Source of the DNA: DASUPK01 sp963736685
GTDB lineage: Bacteria; Actinomycetota; Thermoleophilia; Solirubrobacterales; 70-9
DNA length: 64,000 nt
Direction: 5' to 3'
NCBI GenBank assembly: GCA_963736685.1
Contig: CAVTPZ010000013.1
Coordinates: 62,001 to 126,000, forward strand
Under the pieces are notes generated by a model. The model searched no databases and had not been told where the DNA came from. It was given only the letters and a program-made list of their open reading frames with translations. This document shows positions 14,840-23,542 of this stretch, one piece after another (the stretch's first letter is position 1; each line of letters starts with the position of its first letter). The position numbers and the translations under genes are program-made.

Positions 14840-16222
14840 TCACTCGATTCCGAAGCCTCCGCCTCCACCGCCAGATCCACCGCCACCGCCAGACCCACCG
14901 CCGCCGCCCGACGTCCCGCCGAACTCGCTGCTGCTCGAGGACGACGACGCCGGCGGCGCCTCGACTCCGAACTGGCGGCTCTTCTGCTGGGCTGGAGTCG
15001 GTGGCGGGCTCGATGGTTCCGCTTCGCTTGGCGGCGAGCCGACCTGGTCGGGCTGAGTGCGTACGTCGGGCTCATGCGTAACGGTCGTCGTGGTTGGCGC
15101 AGGCTCGACGGGCTTCTCGACGGCTGGCTTCTCGGTCGCGCGATCGCCGCCCGTGATCGAGCCGGGATCGACGACGCCGGTGGCCACGCAGCTTGCGCCG
15201 CCGGCCGCGGTGGCGCCGCAGATTGCAAGCACCTTCGCGACGGCGGCCATTCCGGCTCCGCGAGATCCGCCCGCAGCAGCAACAGAAGTCGCGTCGCCGC
15301 TTCCGCCGCCCCGCGACAGCAGCGAGTAGCCGGCTTCCCGAACCTTGTCCACGATCGCGCCCGCACGCTCGGCGATCCATTCGTGGGGGTGGCCGCCCAT
15401 CGACTGGTCGAGCAGCGGACCGGCAGGCATGAGCTCGAAGACCCTGTCCGGAATCGCGCGGTACGCCCGCAGCTTCGCGCGGCAGGCTGCACAGCCTCTC
15501 AGGTGGAACTCGAGCGCCTCGGTGGATCCAGTGGCGTCTTCGCCATCGGCCATCTCGGAGAGAGCGCCGGCCAATTGGTCACATCGACGCCCGTCCTCGA
15601 TCTCGGCGAAGACCTGCAGAAAGCGCTTCCTGCCCTCCGCCATACAGCGATTGATCTTCGTATACGACCATCCGGTGATCTCACCGATCTCGGCGTACGA
15701 ATACCCCTGCGCCTTGAGGGTCAGCGCGCGGACCTCCTGGGGCTTCAGGGCATTGAGCGCCTCGCCGCTTCGGACGACCCGCTCGCGGCGAGCCAGGCGA
15801 TCGTTCGGCCCTGGGCTCTCAGAGGCGATCGAGTCGAGGGGGTCCCACTCCTCCTCGCCGTCGGATCCCGAACCGCGGTGCGATCCGAGCAGGCGTTCCC
15901 GCTGCCTGCGCACCGCCAGCGCCTCGCGCTTGGTGACGGTCTGCATCCAGCGAACCAGGGAGTCCCCTTCGATCGGGGGAGATTTCGTGAGCAGGATCTC
16001 GAGGGCGCGCTGGTACGCATCCTCGGCATCGTCCGCGCAGATGGAGTACCGCCGCGCGGTCCGCCGGAAGACTGCGTCGTGGGTCTCGATCAGTCCGCTC
16101 GCCGCACGACGGCGTGACTCGGGGGAGGCAATTGCCCCGCCGGCCTCGTCTTCGGATCGGACGTTGGCCCCGGCCCGACCGGTTGTTCCTCCCAACAAAC
16201 CCAGACGGCTCACCTCCGACAC
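14840..16222 (-). CDS. Sigma-70 family factor fused to a zinc-binding, membrane-anchored tail
   Basis: A 460-residue ECF-like sigma factor. Region 2 spans about residues 44-110 and region 4 about 155-205 ('ALTLKAQGYSYAEIGEITGWS'). Next comes an anti-sigma-like zinc motif, His240-x3-Cys244-x2-Cys247. A probable transmembrane helix lies at about 325-350. A Pro/Thr/Glu-rich stretch and a Gly/Ser-rich end follow, presumably outside the cell. The protein thus carries its own restraint and anchor in one chain. It lies 67 bases upstream of the broken secreted-protein gene in the same direction, its likely target or partner. The ATG start is probable; the GTG three codons on is an alternative. Confidence 0.85.
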   Translation of the reverse strand: MSEVSRLGLLGGTTGRAGANVRSEDEAGGAIASPESRRRAASGLIETHDAVFRRTARRYSICADDAEDAYQRALEILLTKSPPIEGDSLVRWMQTVTKREALAVRRQRERLLGSHRGSGSDGEEEWDPLDSIASESPGPNDRLARRERVVRSGEALNALKPQEVRALTLKAQGYSYAEIGEITGWSYTKINRCMAEGRKRFLQVFAEIEDGRRCDQLAGALSEMADGEDATGSTEALEFHLRGCAACRAKLRAYRAIPDRVFELMPAGPLLDQSMGGHPHEWIAERAGAIVDKVREAGYSLLSRGGGSGDATSVAAAGGSRGAGMAAVAKVLAICGATAAGGASCVATGVVDPGSITGGDRATEKPAVEKPVEPAPTTTTVTHEPDVRTQPDQVGSPPSEAEPSSPPPTPAQQKSRQFGVEAPPASSSSSSSEFGGTSGGGGGSGGGGGSGGGGGGFGIE

Positions 16223-16274
16223 ATCCAGGTGAGGCGGAAATTGCCACTAATCGCCCCATTTGACCAGGGCCCGT

Positions 16275-16291
16275 CTTCGCAATTTGCGAAG
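16275..16291. promoter_or_regulatory. 17-bp palindrome between divergent sigma-factor and secreted-protein genes
   Basis: CTTCGCAA-T-TTGCGAAG is a perfect palindrome midway between the two divergent starts (16222 minus, 16391 plus). Its core CGCAATTTGCG reappears as its own complement at 62846-62856 upstream of the WYL regulator, suggesting a shared DNA-binding protein. Confidence 0.5.
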
Positions 16292-16390
16292 GAGAGCGGT
16301 GGAAAGAGTCGGAATTTCCGCCGAAGACGTAAGCAGAACCGGGGTGGCATCACGCTTGCCGCGCCGCTCTTCTCCTGCGAGACTCAGCCC

Positions 16391-16939
16391 GTGTCCGCCG
16401 GGAGGGGAACCCTCGCTGTCGCCATCTTGCTCGCCGCATTGGTCTGCGGATTGTTGACGCCCGCCGCCGGGCTCGCGGGCGGCACTCTCGGCCTCCACAT
16501 CTCCTCCAGCGGCAAGGAGACGAAGTTCGTCTTTCTGAAGGCGAAGGTCGGCTCCGACGGTTTCGTCACCCCGGGTCAGCTCGAGACCATCTCGATCGCG
16601 CGGATGGCGCCGAAGGCCAAAATCGCGGTCTTCATAGAGCCGCCTCCGACGACGCTGCAGTGCGGCGAGCTCTACTTCTGCGACGTCGCGCCGGCAGCGC
16701 CCGCGCCCGGGTCGCCACCCTTCGTCGCCAATGCCAAGGGCCGGACGGTGCTCACCTTCGTCGTGCCGAGCACCTACTTCCTGGAAACCGACCCCTTCAA
16801 CCCGAAGATCCGTACGCCGGTGACCTTCGCGAACCAGCAGCGGATCCACATCGACGTCCAGGGCACCTCCAAGATCAAGGGAGTCCGGCGCGAGAGCTTC
16901 GGCTTCGCGCGAGCGACCATGGAGATTCCCTCCTCCTGA
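16391..16939 (+). CDS. Secreted hypothetical protein
   Basis: A 182-residue exported protein. The GTG start at 16391 gives 'SAGRGTLAVAILLAALVC' and then 'GLLTPAAGLAGG', a standard signal peptide with likely cleavage after AGLA. The mature part is beta-rich, with one Cys pair ('LQCGELYFCDV') and no recognised family. In-frame codons upstream of 16391 run through the palindrome and promoter zone, so the longer frame is rejected. Divergent from the membrane-tethered sigma factor and possibly co-regulated with it. Confidence 0.7.
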   Translation: MSAGRGTLAVAILLAALVCGLLTPAAGLAGGTLGLHISSSGKETKFVFLKAKVGSDGFVTPGQLETISIARMAPKAKIAVFIEPPPTTLQCGELYFCDVAPAAPAPGSPPFVANAKGRTVLTFVVPSTYFLETDPFNPKIRTPVTFANQQRIHIDVQGTSKIKGVRRESFGFARATMEIPSS

Positions 16940-17069
16940 ACCGAATGGCGTTGGTGAGTTATCGCCCCACGGGGGACGGAAAGTCACCAATGGGCGAGGC
17001 CTCGGCGGGCGACCTCGCTGCGATCCATCTGGCGTCGGCCCGCGACCCCGCAGCTATGCTCGCCCGCCT

Positions 17070-18017
<948 letters not shown>

Positions 18018-18198
18018 ACACTCGGCCAGAGCCGAAATAGAAACGTTCTACTCCCGGGCCGAGCGAATCTGGAGCCCGGTCGCGGCGGACTGGGCTTCCT
18101 CGCTCGAGCGGTTCAGAGCTTCCAGCAGTTCCTGCGAACGACCAACTCGATCACCCGCACGCACCTGGACCGATTGCGCGAAATGCGATGATCGGCTG

Positions 18199-18996
18199 GT
18201 GGCCACACAGCAGGAAAAGGGCGAAGCGTTTCGCGCTCTCCATCAGGGCGATCCCTTCGTAATCCCCAATCCCTGGGACGCCGGCACCGCCAAGGTCCTG
18301 GCCGGCCTCGGCTTCAAGGCGCTCGCCACCACCAGCGGCGGGTTCGCGTTCACGCTCGGCCGAAACGACGGGGCGGTGACTCTCGACGAGGTCGCTGCGC
18401 ACGTTGCCGCTATCGACGAGGCCACCGACCTGCCGGTGTCGGTGGACCTCGAGAACGGCTACGGCCCGGCGCCCGAGGATGCCGCGCGGGCGATCACCCG
18501 CGCCGCGGAGGCCGGAGCCGTCGGCGGCTCGATCGAGGACTGGGATCGCGACGACGAGAAGCTCTACGAGCTCGGGGCCGCCGCCGAGCGCGTCGCAGCC
18601 GCGGCGGAGGCCGCCGCCGCTTTCGGCTTCCCCTTCACGCTGACGGGGCGCGCGGAGAACCACCTGCGCGGCAACCCGGACCTCGATGACACCATCGCCC
18701 GGCTGCGCGCCTACGAGGAGGCCGGTGCCGACGTGCTCTACGCTCCGGCGCTGCTCAGCGCGGACGACATCAAGACCGTCTGCGACGCGGTCTCGAAGCC
18801 GGTCAACGTCCTCGCCTTCAGCCGCCTGGGCCTGACCTTCGCCGAGATCGCCGAGGCGGGCGCGCAGCGCGTCAGCGTCGGCAGCGGGCTGACCTGGGCG
18901 GCGACGAACGGCCTGATCGAGGCGGCCGAGCGGATCATCGACAACGGCGATTTCTCCGGCACGGCCGCCCCGGGCCGCGTCAAGGACTGGCTCTAG
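18199..18996 (+). CDS. Isocitrate lyase/PEP mutase superfamily protein
   Basis: A 265-residue (beta/alpha)8 enzyme of the ICL/PEPM group. Visible signatures: 'NPWDAGTAKVLAGLGFKALATTSGG' near residue 24, metal-binding 'VDLENGYG', 'GGSIEDWD', and 'LTGRAENHLRG'. These proteins make or break C-C or C-P bonds next to a 2-oxo acid (oxaloacetate, methylisocitrate, phosphonopyruvate). The short form without the 'KKCGH' loop is widespread, mostly uncharacterised, and is often annotated as a 2-oxo-acid lyase. GTG start at 18199. The end overlaps the convergent DUF4242 gene by 4 bases. Confidence 0.88.
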   Translation: MATQQEKGEAFRALHQGDPFVIPNPWDAGTAKVLAGLGFKALATTSGGFAFTLGRNDGAVTLDEVAAHVAAIDEATDLPVSVDLENGYGPAPEDAARAITRAAEAGAVGGSIEDWDRDDEKLYELGAAAERVAAAAEAAAAFGFPFTLTGRAENHLRGNPDLDDTIARLRAYEEAGADVLYAPALLSADDIKTVCDAVSKPVNVLAFSRLGLTFAEIAEAGAQRVSVGSGLTWAATNGLIEAAERIIDNGDFSGTAAPGRVKDWL

Positions 18997-19292
18997 CTCG
19001 CTGCTGCCGGCTCCGGATCGGGTCGGATGATCACGGTGTCGGCGACCTCGAGTACCTCGTCGGCCGGCATGTCGACCCGCTGGGCGTGATTGCGCACAGC
19101 GTCGATGTCGGTCGCCTGGTAGATGCAGACGGTGCCCAGGGTGCCTCCGTCCTCCTTGATCACATAGCTGCGGATCCAGCGAATGTCGTCGGGGAACTCG
19201 TCCTCGGCGACCTGCTTCGAGCGCTCGGCGGTCGCCTCCAGCTCCTCCGGCGACGCCCAGGCCTGCTCGCGGCGAATCACATAGGTGTTCAT
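18993..19292 (-). CDS. DUF4242 domain protein
   Basis: A 99-residue ferredoxin-like-fold protein: 'MNTYVIRREQAWASPEELEA', then 'IRWIRSYVIKEDGGTLGTVCIYQA' and 'AQRVDMPADEVLEV'. This is the DUF4242 family, whose Streptomyces member SCO4226 binds nickel. The exact metal-binding set cannot be checked by eye. 'GAGAAGGA' upstream (complement of tccttctc) is a good ribosome site. It is a single gene with the opposite gene converging on it. Confidence 0.85.
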   Translation of the reverse strand: MNTYVIRREQAWASPEELEATAERSKQVAEDEFPDDIRWIRSYVIKEDGGTLGTVCIYQATDIDAVRNHAQRVDMPADEVLEVADTVIIRPDPEPAAAS

Positions 19293-19386
19293 GTCCTTCT
19301 CCTCTCGGCTGGCTGGTCGGAGTCTCTCACTGCAGACTCATCGGAATCAAGAGGGAGCTACGCGGAACTCAGCTTCGAGGATGTAG

Positions 19387-20265
19387 CTACTTCGCCGGCA
19401 CGTCCGTGGGCATCTTCACCTGGCGGTCGATGAGCTTCTTGAAGGTGCGATCGGGCAGCGTGCCCTTGAGGCGCGCGGCGATCTTCGCGTCGCGACCCAC
19501 CAGGTAGCGATGCTTCGGATTCTCCGAGCTGATCGCCGTATGGATCACCTTGGCGACCTTCTTCGGCGAGATGCCGCGGGAGGCGGTCTCGGTCAGGACC
19601 TCGTCCATGCGCTTCAGTTGCTTGCCGTAGAGCCGCTTGGTGCTCGGCGGCATCTTCGAGAACTGGTCCTCGATCGTCTCAGCGCCCTTCGACCAGATCG
19701 GAGTGTCGATGCTTCCCGGCTCGACCACCACCACGTCGATGCCCCAGGGAGCCAACTCCTGCCGGAGGGACTCGCCGAGCGCCTCGACAGCGAACTTGGA
19801 CGTGTTGTACGGGGACATGAACGGGCTCGCGATCCGGCCGCCGATCGACGCGATGAAGACGATCGTCCCCGGCGCCTCGCGGATCATCGGCAGGAACGCC
19901 TGCGTGACGGCGACCTGGCCGACCAGGTTCACCTCGAGCACGTTTCGCAGGATGTCCAGGTCCATGGTCTCGACGGGACCCCCATCGCCGACACCGGCGT
20001 TGTTGACCAGCCCGACCAGACCTTCGTTGCCGACCGCCTGCTCGACCTCGTCCTTGGCCGACTTGATCGAGCGCTCCTTGGTCACGTCGATCGTGATCGG
20101 GGTCAGCCGATCCGAGCCGTCCTCGGCCAGCGACTTCGCGTCGGCCTGCTTGCGGACCCCCGCGAACACCCGATAGCCCTTCTTGTCGAGGAGGAGCGCA
20201 GTCGCTCGGCCGATTCCGCTCGAAGCCCCGGTGACCACAACCGCGCCACTTTCGTTGCCAGGCAT
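19387..20265 (-). CDS. SDR family oxidoreductase
   Basis: A 292-residue classical short-chain dehydrogenase. It has 'VVVTGASSGIGRATALLL' (cofactor loop), 'LVNNAGVGDGG', and the catalytic Ser and 'YNTSK' in 'IASIGGRIASPFMSPYNTSKFAVEAL'. The Arg-rich 'VFAGVRKQADA' after beta-2 favours NADP. The 40-residue C-terminal extension is basic ('KIAARLKGTLPDRTFKKLI'). The substrate is unknown; retinol/steroid-dehydrogenase-like SDRs are the closest type. Divergent from the WecB-like gene over 48 bases. Confidence 0.88.
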   Translation of the reverse strand: MPGNESGAVVVTGASSGIGRATALLLDKKGYRVFAGVRKQADAKSLAEDGSDRLTPITIDVTKERSIKSAKDEVEQAVGNEGLVGLVNNAGVGDGGPVETMDLDILRNVLEVNLVGQVAVTQAFLPMIREAPGTIVFIASIGGRIASPFMSPYNTSKFAVEALGESLRQELAPWGIDVVVVEPGSIDTPIWSKGAETIEDQFSKMPPSTKRLYGKQLKRMDEVLTETASRGISPKKVAKVIHTAISSENPKHRYLVGRDAKIAARLKGTLPDRTFKKLIDRQVKMPTDVPAK

Positions 20266-20313
20266 CGCGTCGAGACACTACCGGAGGCGATCCAGCCGCT
20301 AGCTTGCTCCGCT

Positions 20314-21405
20314 GTGACCGCCTCGGTGCTCGCAGTCGTCGGCGCGCGACCCAATTTCGTCAAGTCCGCTCCGGTGATCACCGCCCTGGAGGCCTCGGGC
20401 GATGTCTCGCTTCGTCTCCTTCACACGGGGCAGCACTACGACCGCGCCCTGTCCGGAGGCCTGATCGAGCGCCTCGGGATGCGAGAGCCCGACGCGAACC
20501 TGGAGGTCGGCTCGGGGACGCACGGAGAGCAGACCGCGGCGGCCCTGACCGGCGTGGAAGCCGACCTGATGAAGCATCCTGCCGACCTCGTCCTCGTTGC
20601 CGGCGACGTCAACTCCACCCTCGCCGCCGCGCTCGCTGCCACGAAGCTCCAGGTCGCGGTGGCACACATCGAGTCGGGGCTGCGCTCCCGCGACTGGGAG
20701 ATGCCCGAGGAGGTCAACCGCGTCCTGACGGACCGGATCTCCGATGTGCTCCTCTGCACCTCCCCGGACGCCGTCGAGAACCTCGCCACCGAGGACATCC
20801 TCGGCGACGGCGTGCAACTGGTCGGCAACACGATGATCGACAGCCTCTTCCGCCTGCTCGAGGGCGTGAACCGGGCCGCCGTGCTCGGGCGCAATGCGTT
20901 GAAGAGCAGGGAGTTCGTGCTGGTCACCCTCCACCGGCCGGCGCTGGTTGACGACCCGGAGAAGCTCGGCCCGACGATGAAGGTGCTCGCCGGCCTCGCC
21001 GACTCCATCCCGGTGATCTTCCCCGTCCATCCCCGCACCCGGGATCGCCTGGCCGGGTCCGGCGCCGGATGGGGCAAGGTCCTCCTCACCCCGCCGATGG
21101 ACTACGACGACTTCATCGCCCTCGAGGCCGAGGCGCGGCTGGTCATCACGGACTCCGGAGGGGTGCAGGAGGAGACGAGCGTGCTCGGCACCCCCTGCCT
21201 CACCTATCGCACCACCACGGAGCGGCCGATCACGATCGAGCTCGGCACCAACGAGCTGATCGGCGTGGACCCGGTGGCGCTCAGCGAGGCCGCCGAGCGC
21301 TCGCTGACGACCGACCTGCCGGAGAAGCCGCCCGAGATCCCTCTCTGGGACGGCAAGGCGGGGCCACGCGCGGCCGCTGCGATCGAAGCGTTCCTCGCGC
21401 GGTGA
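20314..21405 (+). CDS. wecB: UDP-N-acetylglucosamine 2-epimerase (non-hydrolysing)
   Basis: A 363-residue GT-B-fold epimerase. Signatures: 'VVGARPNFVKSAPVI' at the N terminus, 'LLHTGQHYDRALSGG', 'VAGDVNSTLAAALAA', 'VAHIESGLRSRDWEMPEEVNR' and 'ITDSGGVQEETSVLG'. It interconverts UDP-GlcNAc and UDP-ManNAc for surface polysaccharide or teichoic-acid-linker synthesis. GTG 20314 is chosen because homology starts there; the frame upstream is antisense to the SDR gene. Symbol by family; the physiological role is inferred. Confidence 0.9.
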   Translation: MTASVLAVVGARPNFVKSAPVITALEASGDVSLRLLHTGQHYDRALSGGLIERLGMREPDANLEVGSGTHGEQTAAALTGVEADLMKHPADLVLVAGDVNSTLAAALAATKLQVAVAHIESGLRSRDWEMPEEVNRVLTDRISDVLLCTSPDAVENLATEDILGDGVQLVGNTMIDSLFRLLEGVNRAAVLGRNALKSREFVLVTLHRPALVDDPEKLGPTMKVLAGLADSIPVIFPVHPRTRDRLAGSGAGWGKVLLTPPMDYDDFIALEAEARLVITDSGGVQEETSVLGTPCLTYRTTTERPITIELGTNELIGVDPVALSEAAERSLTTDLPEKPPEIPLWDGKAGPRAAAAIEAFLAR

Positions 21406-21448
21406 CCGGGCGGTTTCGCCCATTTCCAATCGGCGAGCAGGAGGGCCA

Positions 21449-21985
21449 GTGCTGCGCACGAATGCCGACACCATGAAGACCGCAAGCCGCACCCTGGTCA
21501 AGTCTCCGCCCGAGGTCTGGGAGCAGCTCGATCATCCCGGCCGCATGCAGGGCCTGATGTGCGCACTGGTTGGGCACGCAGCCGAGGTCACGGTCTACGA
21601 GCGCGAGGAGGAGTCGAAGCTCGCCTGGCGCACCTCCGATGAGGCCTGGATCGAGATCGAGATCGCCGAGAAAGGATGGGGGACGAACGTCAGCGTCACC
21701 GCGGAGAACGGTTCCGAGCCGACCAAGCTCGAGGGTTGGCTCGACGCGGTGATCGATGAGCTCGCCACACCCACGAAGCGCCCCTTCGAGAGCATCAGCG
21801 AGTCTCCGGAGCCGGAGACGCCCGCACCCGTGGAGCCCGTGCCCGATGTGGAGCCCGAGCCCGACGAGGAACCGGAGCCCGAGGAGCAGGAGATCGAGGA
21901 GCCCGAGCCCGTGGTCGCAGTCGTCGAGGACCCACAGCCCGAGCCCGCGCGGAAGAAGAAGCGGCGTCGCTTCTTTGGCTTCTGA
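21449..21985 (+). CDS. START-fold (SRPBCC) protein with acidic tail and basic end
   Basis: A 178-residue protein. Residues about 9-105 look like a short START-like/SRPBCC fold ('MKTASRTLVKSPPEVWEQLDHPGRM'... 'AWRTSDEAWIEIEIAEKGWGTNVSV'). A Glu/Pro-rich repeat region follows (about 115-165) and the protein ends in a basic-aromatic patch 'RKKKRRRFFGF', which could bind membrane or nucleic acid. AGGAGG at 21439-21444 supports GTG 21449; ATG 21473 is an alternative. The stop overlaps the next gene's likely TTG start. Confidence 0.65.
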   Translation: MLRTNADTMKTASRTLVKSPPEVWEQLDHPGRMQGLMCALVGHAAEVTVYEREEESKLAWRTSDEAWIEIEIAEKGWGTNVSVTAENGSEPTKLEGWLDAVIDELATPTKRPFESISESPEPETPAPVEPVPDVEPEPDEEPEPEEQEIEEPEPVVAVVEDPQPEPARKKKRRRFFGF

Positions 21986-22604
21986 GAAGCGCGTCTACGT
22001 GATCGAGCTGGACCGCGCCGTGGGTCGCAGGCGCGAACCGCGGATCCCCTGGGTATATGTGGGATCCAGCGCCCGGAGCCCCGAGGAGCGGTTCGCCCAG
22101 CACCTGCGCGGCTACAAGTCCGCCGGGCTCGTCAAGCGGTTCGCGCTGCGACTGCGGCCCGACCTCTACGAGGACCTGAGCTCCTTCCGGGGATCGAAGA
22201 AGGCGTGCACCGCCGAGAAGGCACGCGCGCGCGAGCTCGCCGAGTGCGGCTTCGTCGCACACTGCGACGGCACCTCATACGGCAAGCGCTCCGGCTACTG
22301 GGAGGAGTGGAGCGCGGAGCGCCTTCACCCGGTCCGCGAACACGTGGACGCTGCGATCGACGAGCTGAACGAATCCTCCTTCCGGCCGCTCTCACCGCTG
22401 CAGTGCGCGCAGCTGCTGCACGGCGAGCGGGGCTTCTGGGTGGCCGACTACATCGATCAGCTCGATCCGCCTCCCTCCTACGGCCAGTTCGCACACGTCC
22501 GGCTCGATGCTCTGCTGGAGCGGGTGGAGTCTCAAGGGCGAATACTTGACTGTGCAATGATCCTGGGCGATGAAGGCGATCGTCCTCGAGGACTTCGACT
22601 CTGA
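21975..22604 (+). CDS. GIY-YIG-like domain protein
   Basis: A 209-residue protein starting at TTG 21975, inside the end of the previous gene. The first 80 residues ('KRVYVIELDRAV'... 'WVYVGSSARSPEERFAQH') match the GIY-YIG nuclease pattern: a first strand Y-V-I, a second Y-V-G, then Arg and His at usual helix positions. The rest ('GYWEEWSAERLHPVREHVDAA' onward) is unrecognised. The cut-down motif means nuclease activity is uncertain. GTG 21999 is an alternative start but would lose the first strand. The end overlaps the next gene by 35 bases. Confidence 0.6.
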   Translation: MASEKRVYVIELDRAVGRRREPRIPWVYVGSSARSPEERFAQHLRGYKSAGLVKRFALRLRPDLYEDLSSFRGSKKACTAEKARARELAECGFVAHCDGTSYGKRSGYWEEWSAERLHPVREHVDAAIDELNESSFRPLSPLQCAQLLHGERGFWVADYIDQLDPPPSYGQFAHVRLDALLERVESQGRILDCAMILGDEGDRPRGLRL

Positions 22605-23508
22605 GCTTCGGCTTCGCGACGACCTCCCGGCGCCCGAACCGGGCGAGGGGCAGATCGCCGTTCGAGTCCACTCCTCATCAGTGAACCCGGTGGATGCCGC
22701 CGTGGCCGGCGGCATGATGCGCGACTTCGCCGAGTACCGGTTCCCCATAACCCTCGGCAGGGACTTCGCCGGAGTCGTCGAGGCCGTCGGCGCCGGTGTG
22801 GACTCCTTTGAAGGCGGCGAGGAAGTCTTCGGGTTCGCGCCGGCCGTTGACCCGGACGTCCACGGTGGCGCCTGGACGGAGATCGCCGTCGTCCCGGCCG
22901 GGCAGGCTGCCCGGAAACCGGAGAGCGTTGACTTCGCAAGCGCCGGTGCCGCTCCGGTCGCCGCCCTGACCGCGATGGCCGCGATCGAGGCGCTCCAGAT
23001 CCAGACTGGTGAGACCGTCCTGATCGTCGGCGCCGCGGGAGGAGTCGGGTGCTTCGCCGTTCAGCTGGCAAAGCGCGCAGGCGCGCACATCATCGCCCCA
23101 GGACTCCCGGAGGACGAGGGATTTCTGGTCGACCTGGGCGTGGCTCACGTGATCTCCCGAGACGGCGATGTCGTCGCCCAGACCCGCGAGCTCGAGGACG
23201 GTGGCGTCGCGGTCCTGATCGACGCCGTCTCCCGCACCCCGGACGAGCTCGAGGTCTTCGCGGCAGCCCTCGCCCAAGGCGGACGCGCAGCCTCTCCCGT
23301 GGGGGCAGCCGGCGCTGGCCCCGGCCGTCACAACATCGGCGGGTCGACGGACGACGGTGCCTTGGACGAACTCGGCCGGCTCCTGGCCGACGGCGCCCTC
23401 AGCGTTCCCATCCAGAGGACCTACCCCCTCGAGGAGGCCGGGGCCGCGCTGTCCGATCTCCAGGCGAAGCACACCCAGGGCAAGCTCGCCATCGCGGTAG
23501 CCCCGTAG
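22570..23508 (+). CDS. Zinc-type MDR / quinone oxidoreductase-like NADP-dependent protein
   Basis: A 312-residue medium-chain reductase: 'MKAIVLEDFDSELRLRDDLPAP', 'VNPVDAAVAGGMMRDFAEYRFP', 'LGRDFAGVVEAVGAGV' and the Rossmann motif 'VLIVGAAGGVGCFAVQLAKR'. No catalytic-zinc cysteines are present, so it belongs to the quinone-oxidoreductase branch. These reduce quinones or enones with NADPH. The C-terminal 'YPLEEAGAALSDLQAKHTQGK' is canonical. The gene overlaps the GIY-YIG-like gene and is followed closely by the mutase gene. Confidence 0.9.
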   Translation: MKAIVLEDFDSELRLRDDLPAPEPGEGQIAVRVHSSSVNPVDAAVAGGMMRDFAEYRFPITLGRDFAGVVEAVGAGVDSFEGGEEVFGFAPAVDPDVHGGAWTEIAVVPAGQAARKPESVDFASAGAAPVAALTAMAAIEALQIQTGETVLIVGAAGGVGCFAVQLAKRAGAHIIAPGLPEDEGFLVDLGVAHVISRDGDVVAQTRELEDGGVAVLIDAVSRTPDELEVFAAALAQGGRAASPVGAAGAGPGRHNIGGSTDDGALDELGRLLADGALSVPIQRTYPLEEAGAALSDLQAKHTQGKLAIAVAP

Positions 23509-23542
23509 CGCTCTCGCTCAGCTCCGTATCTATCCTTGCCGC

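Noticed and set aside
19510..20313. A plus-strand N-terminal extension of the WecB-type epimerase.
   Set aside because: It is antisense to the SDR gene, which has all catalytic motifs; epimerase homology begins at 20314.
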